A stretch of DNA of 12,362 bases from Rhodoluna sp. (GCA_017984715.1 JAGNYY010000008.1:1-12362), one strand, 5' to 3'. Numbered from the stretch's first letter, positions 1-6,354 are shown. The notes: generated by a model not told the origin, from the sequence alone. Program-made: numbers and translations.

Positions 1-422
1 CCAGTGCCGTTCCACCAAATGGATACGCTCGGACTCGTGCCGTCTTCGGAGCCGATGAAGTAGCTAGGGTTTTCGGCCGACCAGTATGCGCTCTTCTTAA
101 CCTCACCCGTTAGCCCGAATGCTTTACCAGCACGCTGCAAGACTTGTTCAGGAGACCCCTCAAGTTTCAGTTCGTAAACCTTGCCTTGGCCACCTACATC
201 GCTCAATTCAGGGCCAGCAACGTATTCAAAAATGTATGGCATCATCGCCATCTTGGAGTCTGAGGAGGTAGTGAATCCTCTAGCAGCAAGACTCTCCTTG
301 GATTGGGTCTGACTTCCCAGAGCAATTAGTGGCCTAGGTGCAAGTAGCCCGGCAATCAAGGTTAGCGAGCCAACCATGGCGAGAACGATGGCGATTCCTA
401 ATGCGAGGCGTTTTAGCGACAT
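1..422 (-). CDS. Unrecognised membrane-anchored or secreted protein, partial at the left edge
   Basis: An open minus-strand frame starts at ATG 420-422 and reads without a stop to the window edge, so about 140 N-terminal residues are visible and the C-terminus is missing. It begins MSLKRLALGIAIVLAMVGSL, a basic start followed by one hydrophobic segment (about residues 5-30). That is typical of a signal anchor or uncleaved signal peptide, and no lipobox cysteine is seen. The rest is a soluble-looking domain rich in Gly, Ser and aromatics, with a WWNGTG stretch at the edge; I do not recognise the family. The start lies only 4 bases after the tag stop codon (427-429), so it is very probably co-transcribed and translationally coupled with tag. 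An alternative ATG at 375-377 would cut away half of the hydrophobic segment and is less likely. No function is proposed. Confidence 0.7.
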   Translation of the reverse strand, partial: MSLKRLALGIAIVLAMVGSLTLIAGLLAPRPLIALGSQTQSKESLAARGFTTSSDSKMAMMPYIFEYVAGPELSDVGGQGKVYELKLEGSPEQVLQRAGKAFGLTGEVKKSAYWSAENPSYFIGSEDGTSPSVSIWWNGT

Positions 423-426
423 GTCT

Positions 427-1002
427 TTAGTATCGCTTATGGCATCCGGGCGCGTGGTCTTTGACCATCCCGATCGCTTGCATCATGGCATACATGGTTG
501 TCGGGCCCACGAAACCGAACCCTCGAAGGCGCAGCTCTTTGCTAAGTGCAGTGGATTCCGGGCTTGTCGCCAGCCAAGTGAAGTCCCGCTCAGGTCGCGT
601 CTGCACTTCGGGTTGGAAGCTCCACACCAGGTCGCTAATGCTCTCTCCGTTGCTCTGCATACCAAGGATGATATTTGCGTTCTGAATGGTGCTGAGAATC
701 TTGGCGCGGTTTCGGATGATGCCGATGTCCAGCATTAGGCGGTCGACGTCGCTTGCCGTCATCGCGGCGACCGAAGCGAGATCGAAGTCGTGAAAGGCCT
801 CACGGAAACCGTCGCGACGTTTCAGAATCGAAAGCCAAGACAAGCCAGCTTGAAAACCTTCAAGTGTTATGCGCTCAAATAACTCGCGATCGCCACGAAC
901 CTCAACACCCCACTCTTCGTCGTGGTACCGAATGTAGAGAGCGTCGTTGTTCAGCCACGAGCACCGCTCGAGACCGTCTTCGAATTGCCGAACGAAGCTC
1001 AA
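427..1002 (-). CDS. tag: DNA-3-methyladenine glycosylase I (Tag)
   Basis: A 191-residue protein of the Tag family, which removes 3-methyladenine from alkylated DNA as the first step of base excision repair in the cytoplasm. It aligns through its full length with E. coli Tag. The four family zinc ligands are present: Cys14 (in ERCSW), His27 (in YHDEEWG), His183 and Cys187 (in DHAPGC). The base-binding Glu48 sits in LEGFQAGLSW, and the helix-hairpin-helix-like core RNRAKI and RGFGFVGPTTMYAMMQA follow. The start is TTG, one base after the ogt stop: no ATG or GTG lies between that upstream stop and the essential Cys14, and an AAGGA Shine-Dalgarno overlapping the end of ogt sits 5 bases upstream. 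The arrangement implies one repair operon with ogt. Confidence 0.95.
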   Translation of the reverse strand: MSFVRQFEDGLERCSWLNNDALYIRYHDEEWGVEVRGDRELFERITLEGFQAGLSWLSILKRRDGFREAFHDFDLASVAAMTASDVDRLMLDIGIIRNRAKILSTIQNANIILGMQSNGESISDLVWSFQPEVQTRPERDFTWLATSPESTALSKELRLRGFGFVGPTTMYAMMQAIGMVKDHAPGCHKRY

Positions 1003-1003
1003 T

Positions 1004-1489
1004 CTATTCCTTGGCTTTCAGGCCCTCTAGGGCCAGGAGCCAGCGTTTGGTAGGCAAGCCGTCGCCGCCCGAATAGCCTGTGATTTTGCCTGAGGTGCCG
1101 AGCACTCGATGGCAGCCAACGATTAGAGGTACAGGATTTGCGCCAACCGCTCCGCCGACCGCACGCACTGCTTTGGGTCGGCCAATAGCTTCAGCGATTT
1201 CTCCATAGGTTTTGGTCTCGCCAAAGCCGATCCTTCTGATTTCGTCCCATACCGCTCGCTGAAACTCGGTGCCCTTGAGCTCAACGTCAAAGTCCAAAAC
1301 GCGACCCTTGCCAGCGAGGAAGTTTTTGAGTTGTCTTTCGGCAGTATCGAGCACCTTGGCGTTGCCAAAGTTGGGAACCGCTGGCCCACCCATTGTTAAG
1401 TAAACAACCTTATTGTTGCGGGCCTTCATAAAGATCTTGCCGATCGGTGAGTCAAAGCAACGGGTGGCTTCTTCAGTCATTTTCTTCAT
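1004..1489 (-). CDS. ogt: Methylated-DNA--protein-cysteine S-methyltransferase (O6-alkylguanine-DNA alkyltransferase)
   Basis: A 161-residue suicide alkyltransferase that moves the alkyl group from O6-alkylguanine (or O4-alkylthymine) in DNA to its own cysteine. The N-terminal domain (about residues 8-70) is followed by the winged-helix catalytic domain. This contains FQRAVWDEIRRI (76-87), TYGEIA (94-99), the arginine finger region RAVGGAVGANP (109-119) and the active site CHRV with Cys126. GYSGG (138-142) and KRWLLALEG (148-156) close the domain. Length and layout match stand-alone Ogt rather than Ada, since no N-terminal AraC-type domain is present. The residue before the active cysteine is Gly125, where human MGMT and many homologues have Pro. 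The start is ATG 1487-1489 with a weak ribosome site; a second ATG three codons in is possible. It is first in the repair operon with tag. Confidence 0.94.
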   Translation of the reverse strand: MKKMTEEATRCFDSPIGKIFMKARNNKVVYLTMGGPAVPNFGNAKVLDTAERQLKNFLAGKGRVLDFDVELKGTEFQRAVWDEIRRIGFGETKTYGEIAEAIGRPKAVRAVGGAVGANPVPLIVGCHRVLGTSGKITGYSGGDGLPTKRWLLALEGLKAKE

Positions 1490-1526
1490 TCTTTGAGGCT
1501 AGGGGAGCGGTGCTCCGATTAAAGCA

Positions 1527-1560
1527 TGAACGCCGACTCTGTTGAGAGAATCGGCGTTCA
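1527..1560 (-). terminator. Inverted repeat, probable terminator of the aminotransferase transcript
   Basis: TGAACGCCGA (1527-1536) is perfectly complementary to TCGGCGTTCA (1551-1560), and four inner bases on each side (CTCT/AGAG) can extend the stem past a two-base bulge, leaving a GTTG loop. It lies about 20 bases after the aminotransferase stop codon on the minus strand, where a terminator would be expected. The following minus-strand sequence TGCTTTAAT has only a short T tract, so termination may be partial and read-through into ogt is possible. A second, smaller hairpin (GGAGC/GCTCC, about 1505-1517) lies between it and ogt. Confidence 0.6.
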
Positions 1561-1581
1561 AACTTGTGGTGGATAACTGGC

Positions 1582-3024
1582 TTACAGAGCTCGCTGAGCT
1601 TCAATCAAGCAACCGCGCAAGATCTGCTCGATTTCATTGAACTCATCACGGCCGATGGTCAACGGCGGGGCCAGCTGGACTACCGGGTCCCCACGGTCGT
1701 CAGAGCGGCAGTAGAGCCCCTCTTCGAACATGCGGTGTGACAAGATGCCGCGCAACAGACGCTCTGACTCGGCGTCGTTGAAGGTCTCCTTGGTGTTCTT
1801 GTCTTTGACTAGCTCGATGGCCCAGAAGTAACCTTCGCCGCGAACGTCGCCAACAATGTCGATGTCCTTCAGTTTCTCAAGGGTGCGTCGGAACTCGCCC
1901 TCGTTGCGACGCACGTTGCCCACTAGGTCTTCTTCATCAAAGATGTCTAGGTTGGCTAGTGCAACGGCGGCCGAAACCGGGTGGCCACTGTAGGTGTAGC
2001 CGTGCGGGAAGATCTCGGTGCCGTGCTTGAACGGCTCGAACAGCTTCTCAGCCACCAACAAAGCACCAATCGGAGCGTATGCCGAGCTCATGCCCTTGGC
2101 GCAGACCAACATATCTGGCTGGAAGTCGTAGCGGTTCGATGCGAACATCTCGCCAACACGACCGAAAGCGTCGATGGTTTCATCGGCGACGATGAGCACG
2201 TCGTACTTGTCGCAAATCTCGCGAACACGCTTGAAGTAGCTCTTTGGAGCAGTGAAGCAGCCGCCAGAGTTCTGAACCGGCTCGAGCACGAACATCGCTA
2301 CTGTGTCTGGGTCTTCGAACTGAATCATTTCTTCAACACGGTCAGCTGCCCAAAGACCAAACTCTTCTTCGGTGGCGAACTGATCCTGTGCGCGGTACCA
2401 GTTTGTGTTTGGTACCCGGAAGGTTGATGGAACCAATGGCTCGAACTGCTTCTTCATGGATGGAATGCCAGTCATCGACAAGGCTCCGTGTGAGGTGCCG
2501 TGATAGGCCACCGAACGAGTCAAAACCTTGTGCTTCATCGGCTTGCCCTGAATTTTGAAGTACTGCTTGGCAAGCTTCCAGGCGGTCTCGTTAGCCTCAC
2601 CACCACCGGTGGTGAAGAAGACGCGCGAAAGGTTCTTCGGCGCATATGAGAGTAAGCGTTCCGATAGCTCGATGCCTGGTTTGTGCGCGTGTGACCAAAG
2701 TGGGAAGTAGTCGAGTTCACGCATCTGCTTGGCCGCGGCCTCCGCGAGTTTCTCGCGCCCGTGGCCAGCGTTAACTGCAAAGAGGCTCGAAATGCCGTCG
2801 AAATAACGCTTGCCGTTCTGATCCCAGAAGTGGTGACCCTGGGCGTGCGTGATGATCGGAATTTCACCGTTCTTTGTGTAGAAAGGGCTGTGGCGGGTGA
2901 ACTGCAAGAACATGTTGTCTTTGGCAGCCTGCTGCAGCATTTCGGGGGTTGCTTCTCGTCCGGCCTTGCGAGCGTCGAGTAGCGGGGTGGCGGTTTCTGC
3001 TTTCTTTCGATTCCAGATAGCCAT
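1582..3024 (-). CDS. Class III PLP aminotransferase, probable putrescine (omega-amine):pyruvate transaminase
   Basis: A 480-residue fold-type I PLP enzyme of the class III (omega-aminotransferase) group. Visible elements are the cofactor-phosphate region TTGGGEANETAWKLA (138-152), the ring-stacking Tyr174-His175-Gly, the pyridine-nitrogen Asp281 in VADET, the Schiff-base Lys310 in VCAKGMSSAYAPIGA, and the phosphate threonine in HGYTYSGHP (341-349). Length and motif spacing resemble the SpuC/putrescine-pyruvate and beta-alanine-pyruvate subfamilies rather than GabT. Next to a 4-aminobutanal dehydrogenase, a polyamine importer and GabT, the likely reaction is putrescine to 4-aminobutanal, with pyruvate or 2-oxoglutarate as acceptor; the substrate is inferred, not shown. 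The start is ATG with a modest AAAGAG site, 36 bases after the Lrp gene and on the same strand, suggesting co-transcription. The DEV usual in this family is DET here. Confidence 0.85.
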   Translation of the reverse strand: MAIWNRKKAETATPLLDARKAGREATPEMLQQAAKDNMFLQFTRHSPFYTKNGEIPIITHAQGHHFWDQNGKRYFDGISSLFAVNAGHGREKLAEAAAKQMRELDYFPLWSHAHKPGIELSERLLSYAPKNLSRVFFTTGGGEANETAWKLAKQYFKIQGKPMKHKVLTRSVAYHGTSHGALSMTGIPSMKKQFEPLVPSTFRVPNTNWYRAQDQFATEEEFGLWAADRVEEMIQFEDPDTVAMFVLEPVQNSGGCFTAPKSYFKRVREICDKYDVLIVADETIDAFGRVGEMFASNRYDFQPDMLVCAKGMSSAYAPIGALLVAEKLFEPFKHGTEIFPHGYTYSGHPVSAAVALANLDIFDEEDLVGNVRRNEGEFRRTLEKLKDIDIVGDVRGEGYFWAIELVKDKNTKETFNDAESERLLRGILSHRMFEEGLYCRSDDRGDPVVQLAPPLTIGRDEFNEIEQILRGCLIEAQRAL

Positions 3025-3054
3025 TTGATATCACTCTTTACATAGGGGTTTTCA

Positions 3055-3074
3055 GGGGAATCATCTGGTTCCCC
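3055..3074 (-). other. Small inverted repeat spanning the end of the Lrp gene
   Basis: GGGGAA (3055-3060) and TTCCCC (3069-3074) form a perfect 6-bp stem with an 8-base loop that contains the Lrp stop codon. On the minus strand it sits between the regulator and the aminotransferase. There is no T tract after it, so it is more likely a weak attenuator, an mRNA stability element or chance than a full terminator. Confidence 0.3.
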
Positions 3075-3534
3075 AGTTGTAGACCTGCTTTGCAACTTTC
3101 AAATACACGAACGTTTCGGTAGATGTCACTCCGGGCAGTGTCCGGATCTTTGAATTGAGCAGCGCGATGAGATCATCATCGTTCTCACACACCACCTCAA
3201 CCAAAATGTCAAAACTTCCAGCGGTCATGACCACATAGTCAACCTCGGGCATTTCTGCTAGGGATTCTGAGATTTCGCGGGTGTCTCCGCCGCATCGAAC
3301 CCCGATCATGGCCTGTCTATAAAAACCAAGCTGCATTGGGTCGGTGACCGCCACAACCTGCATGACTCCCGACTCGGTGAGTTTCTGAACGCGCTGGCGA
3401 ACCGCGGCCTCTGACAGGCCTACCGCCTTGCCAATCTCCGAGTATGACCGACGACCGTCAAGTTGCAGTTGTTCGATGATCAATTTAGATACATCGTCCA
3501 GCTGACTTGATTTAGTACGTGCGACCCTAGACAT
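3061..3534 (-). CDS. Lrp/AsnC-family transcriptional regulator
   Basis: A 157-residue protein with the standard Lrp/AsnC layout. An N-terminal winged helix-turn-helix (about 12-60: LDDVSKLIIEQLQLDGRRSY, then EIGKAVGLSEAAVRQRVQKL) is followed by a C-terminal ligand-binding RAM domain (about 70-150, with GVRC, the turn TAGSFDILVEV and a closing PGVTSTETFVYLK). Members bind short AT-rich palindromes as dimers or octamers and respond to amino acids or related small molecules. It is divergent from patD and directly upstream of the putative putrescine transaminase, so autoregulation and control of the polyamine genes is the natural inference; the ligand cannot be read from sequence. No clear Shine-Dalgarno precedes the ATG, so the transcript may be leaderless or weakly translated. 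Confidence 0.92.
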   Translation of the reverse strand: MSRVARTKSSQLDDVSKLIIEQLQLDGRRSYSEIGKAVGLSEAAVRQRVQKLTESGVMQVVAVTDPMQLGFYRQAMIGVRCGGDTREISESLAEMPEVDYVVMTAGSFDILVEVVCENDDDLIALLNSKIRTLPGVTSTETFVYLKVAKQVYNWGTR

Positions 3535-3571
3535 GGTTCGATTTTGTCAGTGAAAATGCCATTTAGCAAAT

Positions 3572-3588
3572 GAATCCGCAGGTGATTC
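3572..3588. promoter_or_regulatory. Palindrome, candidate Lrp/AsnC operator 1
   Basis: GAATC (3572-3576) and GATTC (3584-3588) form a perfect 5-bp inverted repeat around a 7-base centre, on the regulator side of the divergent intergenic region. The size (17 bp) and dyad form fit a dimeric Lrp-type site. Its centre (3580) lies 41 bp, about four helical turns, from the centre of the second palindrome. The assignment is inferred from position and symmetry only. Confidence 0.35.
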
Positions 3589-3612
3589 GCCTTTTTGATA
3601 CTGAAATGAAAT

Positions 3613-3629
3613 CAAATCGACCTGATTTG
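3613..3629. promoter_or_regulatory. Palindrome, candidate Lrp/AsnC operator 2 over the patD promoter
   Basis: CAAATC (3613-3618) and GATTTG (3624-3629) are a perfect 6-bp inverted repeat with a 5-base spacer, giving a 17-bp AT-rich dyad like known Lrp-family sites. It touches the possible patD -35 element TTGCTT (3627-3632), which is 18 bases before a CACAAT -10-like hexamer (3651-3656), so an occupied site could block or position RNA polymerase. The promoter hexamers are weak matches and are only a suggestion. Confidence 0.42.
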
Positions 3630-3671
3630 CTTCGAAATGCGGATTAGGCGCACAATATGAACATCAACTCG

Positions 3672-3677
3672 AAGGAG
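3672..3677 (+). promoter_or_regulatory. Ribosome binding site that fixes the patD start
   Basis: AAGGAG is placed 9 bases before ATG 3687-3689, a near-ideal Shine-Dalgarno. It argues against the in-frame ATG at 3657, which has no such site and overlaps the likely -10 region. Confidence 0.8.
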
Positions 3678-3686
3678 AGAGCGGCT

Positions 3687-5123
3687 ATGTCGGTTCGAAA
3701 ACTACAAAATTTTGTCAACGGAGAATACGTTGAGGCAAAGTCTGGGGAAACCAGCGATGTGATCAACCCGGCTAACGGTCAGGTGTACGCAACCGCTCCC
3801 GTCTCATCCGCAGCAGATGTTGATGCAGCCTATAAGGCGGCCGCAGCCGGGTTCGAAGAGTGGAGCAACTTCACGCCTGGCGAGCGCCAGTTGGCTCTGT
3901 TCCGCATCGCGGATGCACTCGAGGCGCGCGCCGAAGAAGCCGCAGACGTTGAATCAGAAAACACCGGTAAACCACGCAGCACTCTGGTCGAGTATGAAAT
4001 GGCTCCATCAGTCGACCAGATTCGCTTCTTTGCCGGTGCGGCCCGAAACCTAGAAGGCAAGTCAGCTGGCGAATATGCCCGCGACCACACATCCTGGATT
4101 CGCCGCGAGCCAATTGGAGTAATCGGTCAGGTAACCCCTTGGAACTACCCACTAAACATGGCGGTTTGGAAGTTTGCTCCAGCCATCGCTGCGGGAAACA
4201 CGGTGGTCATCAAGCCTTCAGACACCACCCCGGCCTCCACCCTGTTGTTGGCCGAGATTGCTAGCGAGTTCCTACCTAAGGGCGTCTTCAACGTTGTCGC
4301 CGGAACCCGCGACACCGGTCGCGCAATGATCGAGAACGCAATCCCTCAGATGGTGTCAATCACCGGCTCCGTTCGCGCCGGCATGGAAGTTGCCAAGTCA
4401 GCCGCTAGCGACCTAAAGCGCGTCCACCTCGAGTTGGGTGGCAAGGCTCCGGTAATTGTGTTTGAAGATGCAGACCTCCAGAAGGCTGCAGCTCAAATTG
4501 CCATCGCCGGCTACTTCAACGCTGGCCAAGACTGCACTGCGGCAACCCGCATCCTGGTTCATGAATCGGTTCACGATGACTTCATCGCACTACTCGTCGC
4601 CGAGGTTAAGGCAAACGCGATTACCGGTGACCCAAGCCGCGAGGACATCTTGTTTGGCCCGGTGAACAATGCAGGCCAGCTGGAGCGCGTCGAAGGCTTC
4701 ATTAACCGACTGCCTGACCACGCTCGCATCGAAGTCGGTGGCAAGCGAATCGGAGTCGAGGGTTACTACCACGAGGCAACCGTGCTTTCCGGCCTCAAGC
4801 AGACCGACGAGCACATCCAGAGTGAAATTTTTGGTCCGGTTACGACCGTTCAGAAATTCAAGGATGACGCCGAGGCGATGCGCTGGGCAAATGACGTCCA
4901 GTATGGCCTTGCCTCGTCGATTTGGACTCAGAATCACACCCGCGCAATGCGCTTCTCGAAGGGGCTCAACTTCGGTTGCGTTTGGATCAACACCCACATC
5001 CCGTTGGTTGCCGAAATGCCTCACGGTGGTTTCCGTCATTCTGGCTATGGCAAGGACCTCTCCCAGTATGGTTTCGAGGACTACACCCGCATCAAGCACG
5101 TGATGTCATACATCGGAGACTAA
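3687..5123 (+). CDS. patD: Gamma-aminobutyraldehyde dehydrogenase (PatD/Prr-like)
   Basis: A 478-residue NAD(P)-dependent aldehyde dehydrogenase, full length for the family. From ATG 3687 the catalytic residues are Asn153 (in TPWNYP), Lys176 (in VVIKPSDTTP), Glu249 (in HLELGGKAP) and the nucleophile Cys283 in NAGQDCTAATR. The last motif is close to that of E. coli PatD (NAGQDCTA), which separates this group from succinate-semialdehyde dehydrogenases. SEIFGPV and the C-terminal GYGKDLSQYGFEDYTRIKHV also fit. It should oxidise 4-aminobutanal (in equilibrium with 1-pyrroline) to GABA in the cytoplasm, between the upstream transaminase and GabT. It is divergent from the Lrp gene across palindromes that may control it. 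Betaine-aldehyde or another amino-aldehyde substrate is possible, but the context favours 4-aminobutanal. Confidence 0.88.
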   Translation: MSVRKLQNFVNGEYVEAKSGETSDVINPANGQVYATAPVSSAADVDAAYKAAAAGFEEWSNFTPGERQLALFRIADALEARAEEAADVESENTGKPRSTLVEYEMAPSVDQIRFFAGAARNLEGKSAGEYARDHTSWIRREPIGVIGQVTPWNYPLNMAVWKFAPAIAAGNTVVIKPSDTTPASTLLLAEIASEFLPKGVFNVVAGTRDTGRAMIENAIPQMVSITGSVRAGMEVAKSAASDLKRVHLELGGKAPVIVFEDADLQKAAAQIAIAGYFNAGQDCTAATRILVHESVHDDFIALLVAEVKANAITGDPSREDILFGPVNNAGQLERVEGFINRLPDHARIEVGGKRIGVEGYYHEATVLSGLKQTDEHIQSEIFGPVTTVQKFKDDAEAMRWANDVQYGLASSIWTQNHTRAMRFSKGLNFGCVWINTHIPLVAEMPHGGFRHSGYGKDLSQYGFEDYTRIKHVMSYIGD

Positions 5124-5166
5124 TCTCTCCACAATTTCCGGAGTCTGGGTCATCGAGTAGATCTCG

Positions 5167-6219
5167 GTGGCCCATTCTTCTTTTATGCAAGGTCTCTGGT
5201 TTCTGCCATCGGTAATATTTGGCGCGTTTCAAGGGTTCACCTCGGGCAACTGGCAAATGATGGCATTCGCTCTGCTAAGTCTCGGCGTCTGGCCCCTAAG
5301 TCTGTGGCTCAAAGCTCATCGAGGTTTTGCTCTTGACGGCGTCGTCACCTTCGACGGCGAGGATGTCTGGATTGGCGAGCATCGACTTCCGCGAAGGGAG
5401 ATCCTGTGGCGCAAATCATGGCATCAAGTGGTTTGGGATGGGTTGGCGTTGCAAACCTCACAACTTTCGATTCCTGAAAAACTGAATGCTGTTCGTGCCC
5501 GGGGTTTTATCGGCGCAAGGGCTGGCTTTAGCTGGGTAGGTATAGATAAGGCCGAGGATGTCGAGTTCAACCTTTGGGAGGAAGGCCCGCATCTGTTGAT
5601 AGTTGGTGCAACCGGCACAGGCAAGAGCGAGCTCCTGAGGCTGCTGATCACAGGTTGGCTAAATCAGAGCACGCCTATCGAGCTCACTTTGATCGATTTC
5701 AAAGGAGGCGCAACCATGGCAAGGTTTGCCCAGCACGCTCGAGTCGTGGCACTGGCTACAGATTTGCAGACAACGAATGTCGTGACGATAGCCAACACAT
5801 TGGAACAGCAACTGGCCACTCGTCAGGAAATGCTGGCTGCAATTGGGGCCCAAAACATTGAGGAGTATTGGCTACATGGCAAAGAACTTCGTCGTCAATT
5901 CATGGTCATTGATGAATTGGGTGAGTTACTTCGTCAGCATCCGCGACTTGGGCAAGTGTTGGAGCAGATTGCGGCGCGAGGGCGCTCGCTGGGTTTGCAC
6001 CTAGTGGTTTCTAATCAGTCGCTCGCCGGAGTCAGCCGGAGTCTGCTGGTAAACCTTCGGGCAAGAATTGCAATTGGTGAGATGGACCCGATCGACCTCA
6101 GTCAACTCGGCTTTCGCAGCCGACGGGACTCGACAGCCAACACGTCAGGCTGGCGAGCGGCGAAGCTGAGAAACAGCAACGGGGCGGAGCTTGATTTCAC
6201 CTTCCCAATCGGTTTTTGA
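5167..6219 (+). CDS. Membrane-anchored FtsK/SpoIIIE-family ATPase, stand-alone and EccC-like
   Basis: A 350-residue protein with two N-terminal hydrophobic segments (about 10-24 and 29-50), a linker of about 90 residues, then one FtsK/SpoIIIE-type P-loop domain. It has Walker A GATGTGKS (147-154), the family signature LTLIDFKGGAT (173-183), Walker B FMVIDE (245-250), and the GRSLGLHLVVSNQ strand (272-284) followed by LRARIAIG (297-304). IDFKGGA, DExxELL and RGRSLGLHL resemble the ATPase domains of type VII secretion EccC more than the chromosome translocase FtsK. It lacks the DNA-orienting gamma domain, further ATPase modules and any WXG100 neighbour. It lies 43 bases after patD and may be read from the same transcript. 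The start is uncertain: GTG 5167 is the furthest in-frame option, ATG 5185 would give 344 residues, and neither has a good ribosome site. The substrate (DNA or protein) is unknown. Confidence 0.82.
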   Translation: MAHSSFMQGLWFLPSVIFGAFQGFTSGNWQMMAFALLSLGVWPLSLWLKAHRGFALDGVVTFDGEDVWIGEHRLPRREILWRKSWHQVVWDGLALQTSQLSIPEKLNAVRARGFIGARAGFSWVGIDKAEDVEFNLWEEGPHLLIVGATGTGKSELLRLLITGWLNQSTPIELTLIDFKGGATMARFAQHARVVALATDLQTTNVVTIANTLEQQLATRQEMLAAIGAQNIEEYWLHGKELRRQFMVIDELGELLRQHPRLGQVLEQIAARGRSLGLHLVVSNQSLAGVSRSLLVNLRARIAIGEMDPIDLSQLGFRSRRDSTANTSGWRAAKLRNSNGAELDFTFPIGF

Positions 6220-6288
6220 AAAAAAGTTTCCTGGATGAGCATTTTCGGTTAGCAAGCCACCCATTTTGTGGCAGGATTTCAACTAGAT

Positions 6289-6303
6289 GCGCACTATGTG
6301 TGC
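6289..6303. promoter_or_regulatory. Imperfect palindrome in the leader of the polyamine importer operon
   Basis: GCGCAC (6289-6294), TAT, GTGTGC (6298-6303) form a compact dyad with one G.T pair. It lies in the 135-base gap between the FtsK-like gene and the importer, 51 bases before the substrate-binding protein start. The left half continues as CACTAT, and the same GCGCAC(A/T)AT nonamer occurs before patD at 3648-3656, so it may mark a shared -10 region or operator. No convincing -35 is seen. Confidence 0.3.
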
Positions 6304-6340
6304 TCTGGTTTTATTGGTCGGGCGGTTGCCCAAATCGATG

Positions 6341-6346
6341 AAGGAG
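6341..6346 (+). promoter_or_regulatory. Ribosome binding site that fixes the start of the polyamine-binding protein
   Basis: AAGGAG sits 8 bases before ATG 6355. It places the start 29 codons inside the longest open frame (which opens with GTG 6268) and leaves the Tat signal and lipobox intact. Confidence 0.8.
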
Positions 6347-6354
6347 ACAGGGCA

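Noticed and set aside
2535..3095. 186-codon minus-strand open frame rich in Arg, Ser and Thr
   Set aside because: It lies in another frame of the aminotransferase gene, has no family-like sequence, and is explained by the codon pattern of the real gene.
3657..3686. Upstream ATG giving a 488-residue dehydrogenase
   Set aside because: It has no ribosome site and overlaps the probable -10 region, while ATG 3687 has AAGGAG at the right distance and begins where the conserved family sequence begins.
4590..5099. 169-codon minus-strand open frame opposite patD
   Set aside because: A shadow of the strongly supported dehydrogenase on the plus strand; no motif of its own.
5100..5166. GGAGA/TCTC repeats after patD as a terminator
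   Set aside because: The stems are only 4-5 bp and there is no T tract, so no terminator is called and read-through into the FtsK-like gene remains possible.
5167..6219. Recent horizontal transfer of the FtsK-like gene
   Set aside because: Codon choice looks less optimised than in the highly expressed neighbours, but there are no flanking repeats, tRNA, integrase or clear composition break, and low expression explains it equally well.
6210..6235. TTTTTGAAAAAAA stretch at the end of the FtsK-like gene as a terminator
   Set aside because: A purely AT dyad with no GC stem; it would not be a stable hairpin.
6268..6354. GTG start extending the polyamine-binding protein by 29 residues
   Set aside because: The extension has no signal-like character and would bury the Tat signal; AAGGAG 8 bases before ATG 6355 decides the start.
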